From Staphylococcus americanisciuri (GTDB lineage: Bacteria > Bacillota > Bacilli > Staphylococcales > Staphylococcaceae): DNA of 64,000 nt. The DNA is taken from assembly GCF_024814435.1 (NCBI RefSeq), contig NZ_JANUXY010000007.1:1-64000 (forward strand), given 5' to 3'. Positions 17,405 through 26,549 of the stretch are shown one piece after another. Numbering within the stretch: position 1 is the stretch's first letter; every line of letters begins with the position of its first letter. The notes below the pieces were generated by a model. It was not told the DNA's origin. It made no database searches and saw nothing but the letters and a program-made list of their open reading frames with translations. The translations under genes and the position numbers were made by a program.

Positions 17405-20017
17405 CTATTCTGTTTCTGATGGTTTTTCTATATCAAAATGAATCGCACTGTCTTGAAGATAACCATGTACATGTGTGCCTTCTGGTAAATTATCTTTAAT
17501 CATCAGACGCGCTAATGGTGTTTCAACATGACGTTGAACAAATCGTTTCAATGGACGTGCACCATATTCTGGCTCATAAGCTGTTTCACCCATCCATTTT
17601 TCTGCTTCGTCTGTTAAATCCAAAGTAATACGTTGATCCATTAAACGCATATTCAAATTCGTTAAAATTTTATCAACTATCATTTGCATATCATCAACTG
17701 AAAGTGGACGGAATAAGACAATGTCATCCATACGGTTCAATATTTCAGGTTTGAAGTATGCATTCAAGCTTTGCATGACCGCTTTTTCTGTCTCTTCAGT
17801 AATGACACCTTCATTTTTTACATTTTCTAACAAGATTTGAGAGCCAATATTACTTGTCATAATGATAATTGTATTTTTGAAATCTACACTACGTCCTTTA
17901 GAATCTGTTAAACGACCTTCGTCTAATATTTGTAATAAGACGTTAAAGACATCTGTATGTGCTTTTTCTACTTCGTCTAATAAGATAACTGAGTATGGAT
18001 TACGTCTTACTGCTTCTGTTAATTGACCGCCTTCATCATGACCTACATAACCTGGAGGCGCACCAATTAATCTTGATACAGCATGTTTTTCCATGTATTC
18101 ACTCATATCAATTCGAATCATATGTTTTTCAGAATCGAATAATGTAGATGCTAATGATTTAGCAAGTTCTGTTTTACCGACACCTGTTGGCCCTAAGAAT
18201 AAGAATGAACCTATTGGACGGTTAGGGTCTTTAATACCCGCTCTTGCACGAACAACTGCATCTGACACTAAGTCAACAGCGCGGTCTTGTCCAACAACAC
18301 GTTGATGTAAAATGTCTGCCAAGTTCAATAGTTTTTCTCGTTCTGTTTCGACAAGCTTAGACACTGGAATACCTGTCCATTGACTTACAATTTCGCCAAT
18401 CTCTTCATCCGTAACGACTTCACGGATAATACGGTCACTGTCTTCACCTTGTGTTTCTTGAAAAGCTGCTTCTAATTCTTTCAATTCTTGTTCAAGTTGT
18501 GGAATTTTACCGTGTTGTAAGACTGCCGCTGTTTCAAGGTCATAGTTGTTCTCTGCATCTTCCAATGCTTTACGACTTTCATCTAACTCAGCACGTTTTT
18601 CTTGGACTTTTGCAATTTTTTCTTTTTCTTGTTCAACACGTGCTTGGAGTTGCGCTTGCTTTTCTTTTTCTTCTGCTAATTCTTCTTGTAACTCTTGCAA
18701 ACGCACTCGACTTGCTTCGTCTGATTCTTTCTTCAACGCATTTTCTTCAATTTCTAACTGCATTACACGACGGTTCGCTTGATCCAATTCTGTTGGATTA
18801 GAGCCCATTTCTGTACGAATTGTTGCCGATGCTTGGTCAACAAGATCAATCGCTTTGTCTGGTAAAAAGCGGTCTGTAATATAGCGGTCTGATAGTTCTG
18901 CCGCTGCAACTAACGCTCGGTCTTGAATGCGTACACCATGATGTACTTCATAGCGTTCTTTCAAACCACGCAAAATAGAGATGGTATCCTCAATGCTCGG
19001 TTCTTTGACATTTACTTTTTGGAAGCGACGTTCTAACGCAGAATCTTTTTCAATATATTCTCGATACTCGTTCAATGTTGTCGCACCAATGCAGTGTAAT
19101 TCACCACGTGCTAACATCGGTTTTAACATATTACCTGCGTCCATTGCGCCGTCTGTTTTTCCTGCACCGACGAGCATATGAATTTCATCAATAAATAGTA
19201 ATATACGTCCATTAGAATCCTTCACTTCTTTTAATACAGCTTTCAAGCGCTCTTCAAATTCACCACGATATTTCGCACCGGCTACTAAGGCACTTAAATC
19301 GAGTTCAAACACTGTTTTATCGAGCAATGAATCTGGGACATCTTTTTTTACAATACGTTGTGCCAAGCCTTCTACAATTGCTGTTTTACCAACACCCGGT
19401 TCACCGATTAATACCGGATTGTTTTTTGTTTTACGGCTTAAAATACGAATCGTGTTACGAATCTCTTCATCACGTCCAATAACTGGATCCATATTTCCTT
19501 TACGTACTTCTTCCACTAAATCTCTACCATATTTAGATAATGCTTCATAGTTCACTTCAGGATTTTGTGTTGTCACATGATTTCCTCCTCTGACTTTTTT
19601 TATAATTTCTTCGATGACTTGTTCTTTATACTTTACGAATGATGCTGTTGTATCATCTACTTCCATTGCCGCTCGCAACATGTGTTCCATCGAGATAAAC
19701 TGATCATCGTATTCTTTCATATAATGTTCTGCTTTGTTAAATAATGCATTCGTTTTAGGTGATAAATATTGTCCATACTGTACGTTTTCACCTGACACTT
19801 TAGGATACTGTGCCATTTTTTTATCGTAAGCTTTTGCCAATGCCTCTGTATCCACTTCTGCACGTTCTAATATTGTATTAAATAAACTATCTGGCGTTTC
19901 AAGTACCGCTTTCAATACGGCTTCTGCTTCTATATTGGTTAATTTATATGTCTGTGTTGTTTCTATTGCTTTTTGTAAAGCACTTTGAATAGAATGCGTC
20001 ATCTGATTGATATCCAT
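17405..20017 (-). CDS. clpB: ATP-dependent disaggregase ClpB
   Basis: An 870-residue Hsp100 chaperone that pulls aggregated proteins apart, together with DnaK. N-domain (1-145), first AAA+ module with Walker A GEPGVGKT and Walker B LLFIDEIH, a long coiled-coil middle domain (about 400-520, rich in Glu/Lys/Gln), second AAA+ module with GPTGVGKT and [10 protein letters not shown], and a C-terminal D2-small domain. The middle domain identifies it as ClpB rather than ClpC. The ribosome site is AAAGGAG. An internal GTG at codon 148 has its own strong ribosome site. CtsR-type repeats at the promoter point to heat-shock control. Confidence 0.97.
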   Translation of the reverse strand: MDINQMTHSIQSALQKAIETTQTYKLTNIEAEAVLKAVLETPDSLFNTILERAEVDTEALAKAYDKKMAQYPKVSGENVQYGQYLSPKTNALFNKAEHYMKEYDDQFISMEHMLRAAMEVDDTTASFVKYKEQVIEEIIKKVRGGNHVTTQNPEVNYEALSKYGRDLVEEVRKGNMDPVIGRDEEIRNTIRILSRKTKNNPVLIGEPGVGKTAIVEGLAQRIVKKDVPDSLLDKTVFELDLSALVAGAKYRGEFEERLKAVLKEVKDSNGRILLFIDEIHMLVGAGKTDGAMDAGNMLKPMLARGELHCIGATTLNEYREYIEKDSALERRFQKVNVKEPSIEDTISILRGLKERYEVHHGVRIQDRALVAAAELSDRYITDRFLPDKAIDLVDQASATIRTEMGSNPTELDQANRRVMQLEIEENALKKESDEASRVRLQELQEELAEEKEKQAQLQARVEQEKEKIAKVQEKRAELDESRKALEDAENNYDLETAAVLQHGKIPQLEQELKELEAAFQETQGEDSDRIIREVVTDEEIGEIVSQWTGIPVSKLVETEREKLLNLADILHQRVVGQDRAVDLVSDAVVRARAGIKDPNRPIGSFLFLGPTGVGKTELAKSLASTLFDSEKHMIRIDMSEYMEKHAVSRLIGAPPGYVGHDEGGQLTEAVRRNPYSVILLDEVEKAHTDVFNVLLQILDEGRLTDSKGRSVDFKNTIIIMTSNIGSQILLENVKNEGVITEETEKAVMQSLNAYFKPEILNRMDDIVLFRPLSVDDMQMIVDKILTNLNMRLMDQRITLDLTDEAEKWMGETAYEPEYGARPLKRFVQRHVETPLARLMIKDNLPEGTHVHGYLQDSAIHFDIEKPSETE
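19574..19591 (-). promoter_or_regulatory. Internal ribosome site and GTG start within clpB
   Basis: AGAGGAGG followed after 7 nt by in-frame GTG (Val148), at the end of the N-domain. E. coli ClpB makes an N-truncated form from a GTG at Val149, so a short ClpB of about 723 residues is likely here. Confidence 0.65.
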
Positions 20018-20052
20018 TATACGTCACTCCTTTGATTCTAATAGGTCTTTTT

Positions 20053-20074
20053 TTGACTTTGACTTTCTTTGACC
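20053..20074 (-). promoter_or_regulatory. CtsR operator
   Basis: On the minus strand GGTCAAAGAAAGTCAAA matches the CtsR heptad repeat (GGTCAAANANGGTCAAA) with one change, and a third GTCAAA follows directly. It sits just downstream of the clpB -10, about 35 bp before the ATG. CtsR is the Gram-positive repressor of clp genes. Confidence 0.85.
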
Positions 20075-20082
20075 TTAAATAT

Positions 20083-20111
20083 ATTATAACGCCATGATGT
20101 TCTAAAATCAA
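20083..20111 (-). promoter_or_regulatory. clpB promoter
   Basis: TTGATT (20106-20111) and TATAAT (20083-20088) on the minus strand have a 17-bp spacer. Confidence 0.8.
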
Positions 20112-20354
20112 TAAAAAAACTCTATGAATACTAAGTCACATTTTAAAGCATAACGGAAAAATAAATCGTTCTATTATTGAAGTGAGGTAACATGAATAAC
20201 AAAGCTTTATGTAGATATTCAGGCTCATATAAAAAGCGCATAATCACAATGGACTATACGCTAAATGAAACAGCTATTTCCACTTAACTGGAACTACAAT
20301 ATAAACAACACTAGGCACTTATAATTATCTTTCCATCACCAAAGCTGAACAGCC
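20112..20354. other. Intergenic stretch without a convincing gene
   Basis: AT-rich DNA between the clpB promoter and the acyltransferase terminator. A plus-strand frame at 20192-20287 could code 31 residues (MNNKALCRYSGSYKKR...) with a GAGGT site, but there is no promoter, hydrophobic segment or recognised similarity. I see no structured RNA. Confidence 0.35.
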
Positions 20355-20398
20355 AAATAAAAGGATAGTAACAAATTTTCATCTGTTTAACTATCCTG
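20355..20398 (-). terminator. Terminator of the acyltransferase gene
   Basis: Stem AGGATAGT (minus strand) with ACTATCCT, loop of about 20 nt, followed by TTTTATTT. Confidence 0.7.
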
Positions 20399-20406
20399 TT
20401 TTGTAC

Positions 20407-22224
20407 TTATTTTTGATTTTGTTTCATCGTTTTAATGATTTCATCTATCAAAGCATTCACACCTTCTGCTTCCAAATGAATACCATCTGGCGCAAAGTAT
20501 TCAGTATGTCCTTGTGCACGTGCATGCCAGTCGATAAGATGAACATTACTACGCTTATTTGCTGCTTGCTTGAACAGCTCATTCACATGTGCTTGATAAT
20601 CGCGTGGTACACTCGTATTCACGAGATAGACTTGTGCTTTCCCAAAGAGATCAAGTAATGTATCCAATTGCTCTTCAGTGAAATCACCATTCGTACCCAG
20701 CTCCAATACAACTACATCATCTTTATCCTTATAATCTGGATAGCTTTCACGTACCAGTGGAATCGCCTGAACAAGTTGGCGTCCAATCAATCCGTTGATA
20801 CTCGCATTCGGCACTTGTTCCTTAAATGTATCCCCAATATCCACCATCACTGAGTCACCAATTAACAATGGCTTCCAATGCGCATAAGGTGTTTTCTGAC
20901 CTTTCACTTCAAAACCATCTACTTTCATAGAACCAAGGGGAGCAGGTACAGTAATATATTTATCAATATCATCTGTATTGATTGCCGTTGTATGTGTTTT
21001 TTCTTTGGACAAACCATTAAAGACACCAGACAAAATCAACAATGAAGGTATTAATAAAATGATTGTTAACCATGCGCGTTTTACATTTAATGCATGCCAA
21101 TGTTTCAAATGTCGAAAATCAAATATTTTAAAGCCCGAACGGCGGAAAGGTGTTTCTATAAAGCGATATGAAAACTCTGCCATACCAAACATAAGCAGAC
21201 CTTCAACAATATAGACATACATCGGTATCTGACCTTGTACAAAGTGATGATGAATTAAAACAATGATGGGATAATGCCACAGATACAGGCTGTATGAACG
21301 TGAACCAATGTACAGAAATAATGGATTTCCTAACAGTTTGGCAAATCCACCATTCGGCATCACTGCACTCGCAATAATGACAAGTGTTAATATGCTGATT
21401 AAACCAAAACCACCATAATATAACCAGTTTTGTGTTTCATTAACATATCGAAAACAGATTAACAAACCTACTAATGCGATACTACCAATACCATCAATAA
21501 TAAAACGAGATTGCACAGCTGTTTGTATGCGGAGCTTGAATGCTGGCCACACAAATGCGAGCGCCACACCAAGTAGCATCGTTTGTAAACGTGTATCCGT
21601 TCCAAAATAAACACGTGCAACATTGCCATGTGGTTCGTACAACACACCCATTGTAATCATAGAAGCCACAATCAAAAATAGTATTGTATAAAGCATTGGT
21701 TTTACACGTTTGACGAAATAAAGCAAGCCAAACAATACAATTGGGAAAAACAAATAAAATTGTTCTTCAATTGCCAATGACCACAAATGTTTGAGTGGTG
21801 CGACTTCAAATTGTGCAAAATAATCCACACCTTGCAGAATATACCACCAGTTACTGACGTATAAGAAAGCTGCAAAAGCATCGCTACGAACAGCTTTAAT
21901 CTCAGTTGGTGACGTAATCAGGGTCAAGACCAGCACTGATAAAATTAAAAAGATCACTGCTGGCAACAATCGCTTTAAACGCCTTATCCAGAAAGACACT
22001 AAGTCAATGCGCTGTGTATTATAATATTCAGTTAATAACAAACTTGTAATGAGATAACCCGAGATGACAAAAAAAGTATCAACGCCTAAAAATCCACCTG
22101 GCAACCACTGTGGATTAAAATGATATATAATCACTGCCAGCACTGCAATCGCACGCAAACCATCAAGACCTGGCATATAACGTGTCTTCAGTTGCTTATG
22201 TGGCTGTTTCGTAAAGTTCCACAT
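20407..22224 (-). CDS. OatA-type membrane O-acyltransferase with SGNH domain
   Basis: About 605 residues. Residues 1-380 are an acyltransferase-3 membrane domain of ten or so spans, with the family motifs GLDGLRAIAVLAVIIYH, FFVISGYLIT and RRLKRLLPA. A last span near 390 leads to an extracytoplasmic SGNH/GDSL domain with GDS (LIGDSVMVD), TNGD and the DGIH catalytic Asp-His. This is the layout of peptidoglycan O-acetyltransferase OatA. S. aureus has oatA elsewhere plus a paralogue near clpB, so this is more likely the paralogue; the acceptor is unknown. I chose ATG 22224, which gives 9 nt to GAGAGA; 22233 is possible. Confidence 0.82.
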   Translation of the reverse strand: MWNFTKQPHKQLKTRYMPGLDGLRAIAVLAVIIYHFNPQWLPGGFLGVDTFFVISGYLITSLLLTEYYNTQRIDLVSFWIRRLKRLLPAVIFLILSVLVLTLITSPTEIKAVRSDAFAAFLYVSNWWYILQGVDYFAQFEVAPLKHLWSLAIEEQFYLFFPIVLFGLLYFVKRVKPMLYTILFLIVASMITMGVLYEPHGNVARVYFGTDTRLQTMLLGVALAFVWPAFKLRIQTAVQSRFIIDGIGSIALVGLLICFRYVNETQNWLYYGGFGLISILTLVIIASAVMPNGGFAKLLGNPLFLYIGSRSYSLYLWHYPIIVLIHHHFVQGQIPMYVYIVEGLLMFGMAEFSYRFIETPFRRSGFKIFDFRHLKHWHALNVKRAWLTIILLIPSLLILSGVFNGLSKEKTHTTAINTDDIDKYITVPAPLGSMKVDGFEVKGQKTPYAHWKPLLIGDSVMVDIGDTFKEQVPNASINGLIGRQLVQAIPLVRESYPDYKDKDDVVVLELGTNGDFTEEQLDTLLDLFGKAQVYLVNTSVPRDYQAHVNELFKQAANKRSNVHLIDWHARAQGHTEYFAPDGIHLEAEGVNALIDEIIKTMKQNQK

Positions 22225-22307
22225 GCTTATCATTCTCTCTTCATAGTATTATCACATAAATTTTAACCGTATTCGTCAAGTTTAGCAATATCACAAGGTC
22301 TACACTT

Positions 22308-22347
22308 ATAAAAAGGACCGAACCCTTTATGCAAGTTCAGTCCTCTC
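22308..22347 (-). terminator. sufT terminator
   Basis: On the minus strand GGACTGAAC pairs with GTTCGGTCC around a 10-nt loop, followed by TTTTTAT. Confidence 0.85.
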
Positions 22348-22379
22348 TATCGCATATGATTATTTAATATCGTCAGCGA

Positions 22380-22688
22380 TTAGCTTACACCCAATGCAAT
22401 TTTTGCGTAACGTGACATCATATCTTTGTTCCATGGTGGATTCCATACAATATTCACTTCTGTTTCCTTAATTTCAGGTAGCTCACCTAATGCTGTTTTT
22501 ACTTGATCCACGATTTGTGGTCCTAATGGGCAACCGATAGATGTTAATGTCATCTCAACAGTACATAGACCATCATCGTTCAAGTCAACTTTATAAACAA
22601 GGCCAAGATTAACGATATCAATACCTAACTCAGGGTCAATTACGTTCTCCAATGCACCTAGAATACTATCTTTTAATGCTTCTTCCAT
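22380..22688 (-). CDS. sufT: Fe-S cluster assembly protein SufT (MIP18/DUF59 family)
   Basis: A 102-residue DUF59 protein. Conserved features: VIDPELGIDIVNLGLVY near residues 16-32, TSIGCPLG with the single conserved Cys53, and EVNIVWNPPWNKDMMS near the C-terminus. In S. aureus, SufT is an auxiliary maturation factor for Fe-S proteins, needed when demand for lipoic acid or Fe-S clusters is high; it does not have scaffold motifs itself. Monocistronic, with the ribosome site GAGGTG ahead of the ATG and a strong terminator. Confidence 0.9.
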   Translation of the reverse strand: MEEALKDSILGALENVIDPELGIDIVNLGLVYKVDLNDDGLCTVEMTLTSIGCPLGPQIVDQVKTALGELPEIKETEVNIVWNPPWNKDMMSRYAKIALGVS

Positions 22689-22720
22689 ACCTTTTCACCT
22701 CTTTTGGTATAACTATTATC

Positions 22721-22749
22721 AATATATCAAAATCATTACATTTCTACAA
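22721..22749 (-). promoter_or_regulatory. sufT promoter
   Basis: TTGTAG (22744-22749) and TATATT (22721-22726) on the minus strand are 17 bp apart. The region overlaps the divergent promoter of the HAD phosphatase gene, whose extended -10 TGCTATGAT is at 22755-22763 on the plus strand. Confidence 0.65.
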
Positions 22750-22799
22750 TAAAATGCTATGATATTAATACACTGAACATTAGAATTTAGGAGAATAAC

Positions 22800-23618
22800 A
22801 TGAAAAAACATTTAATTTGTTTGGATTTAGATGGCACATTATTAAACGACAACAAAGAAATTTCTGATTATACATTTCGTGTCCTGAAAACACTGCAAGC
22901 TCAGGGGCACGCCTTGATGATTGCAACAGGTCGTCCATATCGTGCCAGCAAGCTATATTATGATCAACTTGAAATGAACACACCTATCGTTAATTTCAAT
23001 GGCGCATACATTCATCATCCAACAGATACTCATTTCCCAACCTACCACGAACGCTTAGACGAAGGGATTGCAACAAGTATCATTGAAACATTGAAAAAGA
23101 TGGACATTCAAAACTTGATTGCGGAAGTCGGTGACCAAGTGTATATTGATCGTCCCGATAATCGCCTATTCGATGGTTTTAGTATGGGGAATCCAAATAT
23201 AAAAGTGGGTGATTTAGAGACCCTCTTACATGAAGATCCGACAAGCCTTTTAGTAGAAGCAGAAGAAACAATGATTCCACGAGTTAAACAAGTGCTAACT
23301 CGTTTCTATGCTGAAAATATTGAGCATCGTCGTTGGGGCGCTCCATTTCCTGTTATCGAAATTGTTAAACGCGGTATTAGTAAAGCTGTCGGTATTGACA
23401 TCGTTCGTAAACATCTCGGCATTGAACGCAATGAAATCATTGCTTTTGGTGACGAAGATAATGATCTAGAAATGATTAAATATGCGAAACATGGTGTTGC
23501 GATGGAAAATGCTATTTATGACTTAAAAATAGTTGCCAATCACACGACATTATCTAATAACGATGATGGCATCGGTGTCTACTTGAATGATTTCTTTCAA
23601 TTAAACATACCAAAATAA
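22800..23618 (+). CDS. Cof-type HAD-IIB family phosphatase
   Basis: A 272-residue cytoplasmic haloacid dehalogenase-superfamily hydrolase of the Cof subfamily. Motif I LDLDGTLL carries the nucleophile Asp9 and acid Asp11, motif II is MIATGRPY, motif III Lys lies in RGISKAVGI, and motif IV is FGDEDNDLEMI. A type IIB cap lies between motifs II and III. Such enzymes dephosphorylate sugar phosphates, pyridoxal phosphate or FMN; the substrate cannot be read from sequence. It is 24 bp upstream of cdr and probably cotranscribed. TTAGGAG precedes the ATG. Confidence 0.92.
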   Translation: MKKHLICLDLDGTLLNDNKEISDYTFRVLKTLQAQGHALMIATGRPYRASKLYYDQLEMNTPIVNFNGAYIHHPTDTHFPTYHERLDEGIATSIIETLKKMDIQNLIAEVGDQVYIDRPDNRLFDGFSMGNPNIKVGDLETLLHEDPTSLLVEAEETMIPRVKQVLTRFYAENIEHRRWGAPFPVIEIVKRGISKAVGIDIVRKHLGIERNEIIAFGDEDNDLEMIKYAKHGVAMENAIYDLKIVANHTTLSNNDDGIGVYLNDFFQLNIPK

Positions 23619-23642
23619 TTACCCCTCAAAGGAGGACGCTAT

Positions 23643-24968
23643 ATGTCAAAACGAAAAATTATTGTTGTCGGAGCAGTTGCAGGTGGCGCAACAAGTGCAA
23701 GCCAAATTCGCCGACTTGATCCAGAAAGTGATATTACTGTTTATGAAAAAGACCGTCATATGAGCTTTGCCAACTGTGGCTTACCATACTACTTGGGCAA
23801 CATTGTGTCATCACGTGACCAATTATTGCCGATGACACCTGAAAAGTTCAAAGACAAGAAAAACATCACAGTGAAGTTACAACATGAAGTCATTGCTGTT
23901 GACACTGATAAACAAGTTGTCACAGTAAAAGACCATACAACAGGAACAAATATTGAAGATAACTATGATATTTTAGTCTTGAGTCCAGGCGCACGTGCAC
24001 GACAACTTGAATTTGATGTACCGCATCTGTTCACATTACGCAATATGGAAGATACTGATGCGATTGAAAACTATATCACAACTCATAAAGTTCAACGTGT
24101 CTTACTTATTGGCGCAGGTTATGTCAGCTTAGAATTGCTTGAGAATCTATATGAACGTGGATTGTCTCCTACATTAATTCATCGCTCAGAGGCAATTAAT
24201 AAACTGATGGATCAAGATATGAATGATGTCATTTTGTCTGAATTAGACGCACGCGATATTCCTTATCGTTTGAATGAAGAAGTAACATCAATTGATGGGC
24301 ACACTGTCACTTTTAAATCCGGCACAGTAGAAGACTATGACATGATTATTGCAGGTGTCGGTGTACAACCTAATTCCGAATTCTTAAAATCCTCTGGTAT
24401 TACAATAGAAGAAAGTGGTTACATTCCTGTCAATGCACATTTTCAAACGAATATTCCAAATGTGTATGCAGTGGGTGATATCACTTCAAATCGCTATCGA
24501 CATGTCGACTTACCTGCACATGTTCCTCTCGCTTGGGGTGCACATCGAGGTGCAAGTATTATCGCAGAACATATTGCCGGAAACAAAAACATAACTTTTG
24601 AAGGCTTTATTGGCGCAAGTATTGTGAAATTTTTTGACTATACACTCGCAAGTACTGGCGTTACCCTTGCAGATCTCAATCAGTTTGATTATGCAATGGT
24701 TGAAGTTAAAAATGGCACACATGCCGGCTACTATCCTAATAACACCCCTGTTCATCTACGCGCATACTATGACAAGCAAACAAGACGACTTTTACGTGCG
24801 GCTGCCGTCGGTAAAAGTGGTGTCGATAAACGCATCGACGTCTTAACGATGGCGATGATGCATCAGGCTACCATTGATGATTTGACTGCCTTTGAAGTTG
24901 CATATGCACCTCCATACAGCCATCCCAAAGATTTGATCAATATGCTTGGCTACAAAGCACGTCCATAA
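23643..24968 (+). CDS. cdr: Coenzyme A disulfide reductase
   Basis: A 441-residue FAD-dependent pyridine nucleotide-disulfide oxidoreductase that keeps coenzyme A, the main low-molecular-weight thiol partner of staphylococci besides bacillithiol, reduced with NADPH. FAD Rossmann motif [12 protein letters not shown] (8-19). Single redox Cys45 in [10 protein letters not shown], as in the S. aureus enzyme (no CXXC pair). NAD(P) motif [14 protein letters not shown], and FAD motif [10 protein letters not shown]. The C-terminal dimerisation domain holds the conserved Tyr residues near [20 protein letters not shown] lies before the ATG. Confidence 0.93.
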   Translation: MSKRKIIVVGAVAGGATSASQIRRLDPESDITVYEKDRHMSFANCGLPYYLGNIVSSRDQLLPMTPEKFKDKKNITVKLQHEVIAVDTDKQVVTVKDHTTGTNIEDNYDILVLSPGARARQLEFDVPHLFTLRNMEDTDAIENYITTHKVQRVLLIGAGYVSLELLENLYERGLSPTLIHRSEAINKLMDQDMNDVILSELDARDIPYRLNEEVTSIDGHTVTFKSGTVEDYDMIIAGVGVQPNSEFLKSSGITIEESGYIPVNAHFQTNIPNVYAVGDITSNRYRHVDLPAHVPLAWGAHRGASIIAEHIAGNKNITFEGFIGASIVKFFDYTLASTGVTLADLNQFDYAMVEVKNGTHAGYYPNNTPVHLRAYYDKQTRRLLRAAAVGKSGVDKRIDVLTMAMMHQATIDDLTAFEVAYAPPYSHPKDLINMLGYKARP

Positions 24969-24969
24969 A

Positions 24970-25024
24970 AATAGCGTCAATATTGGATACCCCGTAAGTG
25001 GTTTCTAATATTGACGCTTCTTTA
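24970..25024. terminator. Terminator between cdr and the YisL gene
   Basis: GCGTCAATATT (24974-24984) pairs exactly with AATATTGACGC (25007-25017) and is followed by TTCTTT. It serves the plus-strand gene and possibly the minus strand as well. Confidence 0.8.
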
Positions 25025-25414
25025 TTAATGAAATAATGCTGTGATAGGTCCCCAAGGTAAGATCGTTCCAATAACAGCTGTGATCACTACAATAATCCAT
25101 GTCCAAATGAATAATTGTCGACTTGATGCTTGTTTCTTTTTGCGTGCAATCGTCACTTCCATCAAGCCAATAATACCAAGTCCAGCAACCATTTTTAGCG
25201 TTAATAACATATGGCTGGCACCCGCACTTGTAAAAGCTTTAGCGATAAGCCAAAAACCTGTAATCAACACAAAAACCATGAATAAGCGCAATGTCATATG
25301 TAATGGTTTGAATAGTGGCGTTGGACCTTGTTTATTAGAAAAGTTTTCATAAGTTGCAAAGAACAATATCAATAACATAATAAAACTAATAATGTGTAAG
25401 TTAATCAGTACCAT
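25025..25414 (-). CDS. YisL family (UPF0344) membrane protein
   Basis: A 129-residue protein of four membrane spans with short loops: about 3-20, 39-57, 66-86 and 100-122. The segment THE-like region is replaced by MTLRLFMVFVLITGFWLI, and a basic ARKKKQASSRQ loop lies between spans 3 and 4. It matches the YisL/DUF1516 family of unknown function, conserved at this place in staphylococci. Start ATG 25414 has AGGAGG 8 nt upstream; the 13 upstream codons include no ribosome site. Confidence 0.85.
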   Translation of the reverse strand: MVLINLHIISFIMLLILFFATYENFSNKQGPTPLFKPLHMTLRLFMVFVLITGFWLIAKAFTSAGASHMLLTLKMVAGLGIIGLMEVTIARKKKQASSRQLFIWTWIIVVITAVIGTILPWGPITALFH

Positions 25415-25516
25415 AAAATATATCCTCCTATTATAAATTGCCCCACATATCATAACATATCCTTTTTGAACACGGCACCGTCTTGCTTGAAAAATTGCGC
25501 ATTTGCTTATTAGATT

Positions 25517-25553
25517 AAAAAAGAGAAGCCATAGTTGTAACTACAGCCTCTCA
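25517..25553 (-). terminator. Terminator of the FAH-family gene
   Basis: On the minus strand GAGAGGCTGTAGTT pairs with AACTATGGCTTCTC (two mismatched or wobble pairs), followed by TTTTTT. Confidence 0.82.
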
Positions 25554-25564
25554 TCTCTATTTTA

Positions 25565-26467
25565 TTATTTCTCAATAAATGTTGTTAAAGTACCGATATT
25601 ATCAATTGTGACTTTCACTTCGTCACCCGGTTGTAAGAACTTCGGTGGATTCATACCTGCACCAACGCCTGCTGGTGTACCTGTTGCAATAATGTCTCCT
25701 GGGTGTAGTGCCACATATTTTGAAATTTCTTCAATGAGTTCATCAATTTTTAAAATCATTTGAGATGTATTACCATCTTGACGAATTTCATTGTTTACTT
25801 TTGTCACGATGTTTACATTTTCAGGTGTTGGCAGCTCATCTTTCGTTACGATATAAGGACCCATTGGGCAACCACCCGTTAAGCTTTTTGATAAAAATGC
25901 TTGGTCATGTGCTTGTTGTGCTGTACGGTCTGTAATATCGTTAATAATAGTGTAACCATAAACATAATCTAATGCTAAGCCTTTTGGTATTTTCTCACCT
26001 GATTTACCGATTACGACACCTAACTCACCTTCATAATCCAATGTATCAGTGATATCTTTATGATTCGGAATTGTCGCTTCATCACCAGTTAACGATGAGG
26101 CTGCTTTCGTGAAAACGTATAAACGCTCTACACTATGTTCTAACTCTTCTGCATGTGCTTTGTAGTTACGACCGAATGCAATGACATTATTCGGTGGTGT
26201 CACGGGTGGTAAAAATTCAATATCTGCATATTGTACTTTATACTCAGCTGCGCGACCACTTTCTTCTGCCGCAACGACAGCTTTTCTTACTTGCTCTTGA
26301 AACTCCAAAGTTTGGTTGTGTTGTAATCCTTCTAATAATGTTCTCGGTTGGAAAGCTGCGTCACCAAAGTCGGCGAATACTTTTCTCAAATCCCACGCCG
26401 CTTCTTCTCGTTTTACTTTAACGCCAAATGATGTTTCATTATTGTGTTTGAATGATAAGAATTTCAT
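25565..26467 (-). CDS. Fumarylacetoacetate hydrolase family protein
   Basis: A 300-residue enzyme of the FAH superfamily, which cleaves or decarboxylates C-C bonds of oxo-acids with a bound divalent metal. The N-terminal 70 residues form the small domain; the catalytic fold starts at [15 protein letters not shown]. Metal ligands are probably the acidic residues in [13 protein letters not shown] and ITDRTAQQ, with KS(L)[11 protein letters not shown] and [13 protein letters not shown] closing the site. Candidate substrates are acylpyruvates or oxaloacetate (YisK/FAHD1-like); no pathway genes are next to it. A promoter is at 26501-26530. Confidence 0.88.
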   Translation of the reverse strand: MKFLSFKHNNETSFGVKVKREEAAWDLRKVFADFGDAAFQPRTLLEGLQHNQTLEFQEQVRKAVVAAEESGRAAEYKVQYADIEFLPPVTPPNNVIAFGRNYKAHAEELEHSVERLYVFTKAASSLTGDEATIPNHKDITDTLDYEGELGVVIGKSGEKIPKGLALDYVYGYTIINDITDRTAQQAHDQAFLSKSLTGGCPMGPYIVTKDELPTPENVNIVTKVNNEIRQDGNTSQMILKIDELIEEISKYVALHPGDIIATGTPAGVGAGMNPPKFLQPGDEVKVTIDNIGTLTTFIEK

Positions 26468-26500
26468 CCACTATCAGCTCCTAACGTATATCTTATTGCC

Positions 26501-26530
26501 ATTATAACGAAAGTTTTAGATAAATCACAA
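26501..26530 (-). promoter_or_regulatory. Promoter of the FAH-family gene
   Basis: TTGTGA (26525-26530) and TATAAT (26501-26506) on the minus strand, 18-bp spacer. Confidence 0.6.
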
Positions 26531-26549
26531 ATTTTTATCATTATCTTCA

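Noticed and set aside
18451-18801. Plus-strand frame opposite clpB
   Set aside because: Antisense shadow of the coiled-coil coding part; Leu/Phe-rich through codon complementarity, no ribosome site.
20192-20287. 31-codon frame MNNKALCRYSGSYKKR... with GAGGT upstream
   Set aside because: No promoter or feature of a real small protein; likely chance in AT-rich DNA.
26527-26545. Fur-box-like sequence before the FAH-family gene
   Set aside because: On the minus strand GATAATGATAAAAATTTGT keeps only the left half of the palindrome (about 14 of 19), common in AT-rich DNA, and the gene has no known iron link.
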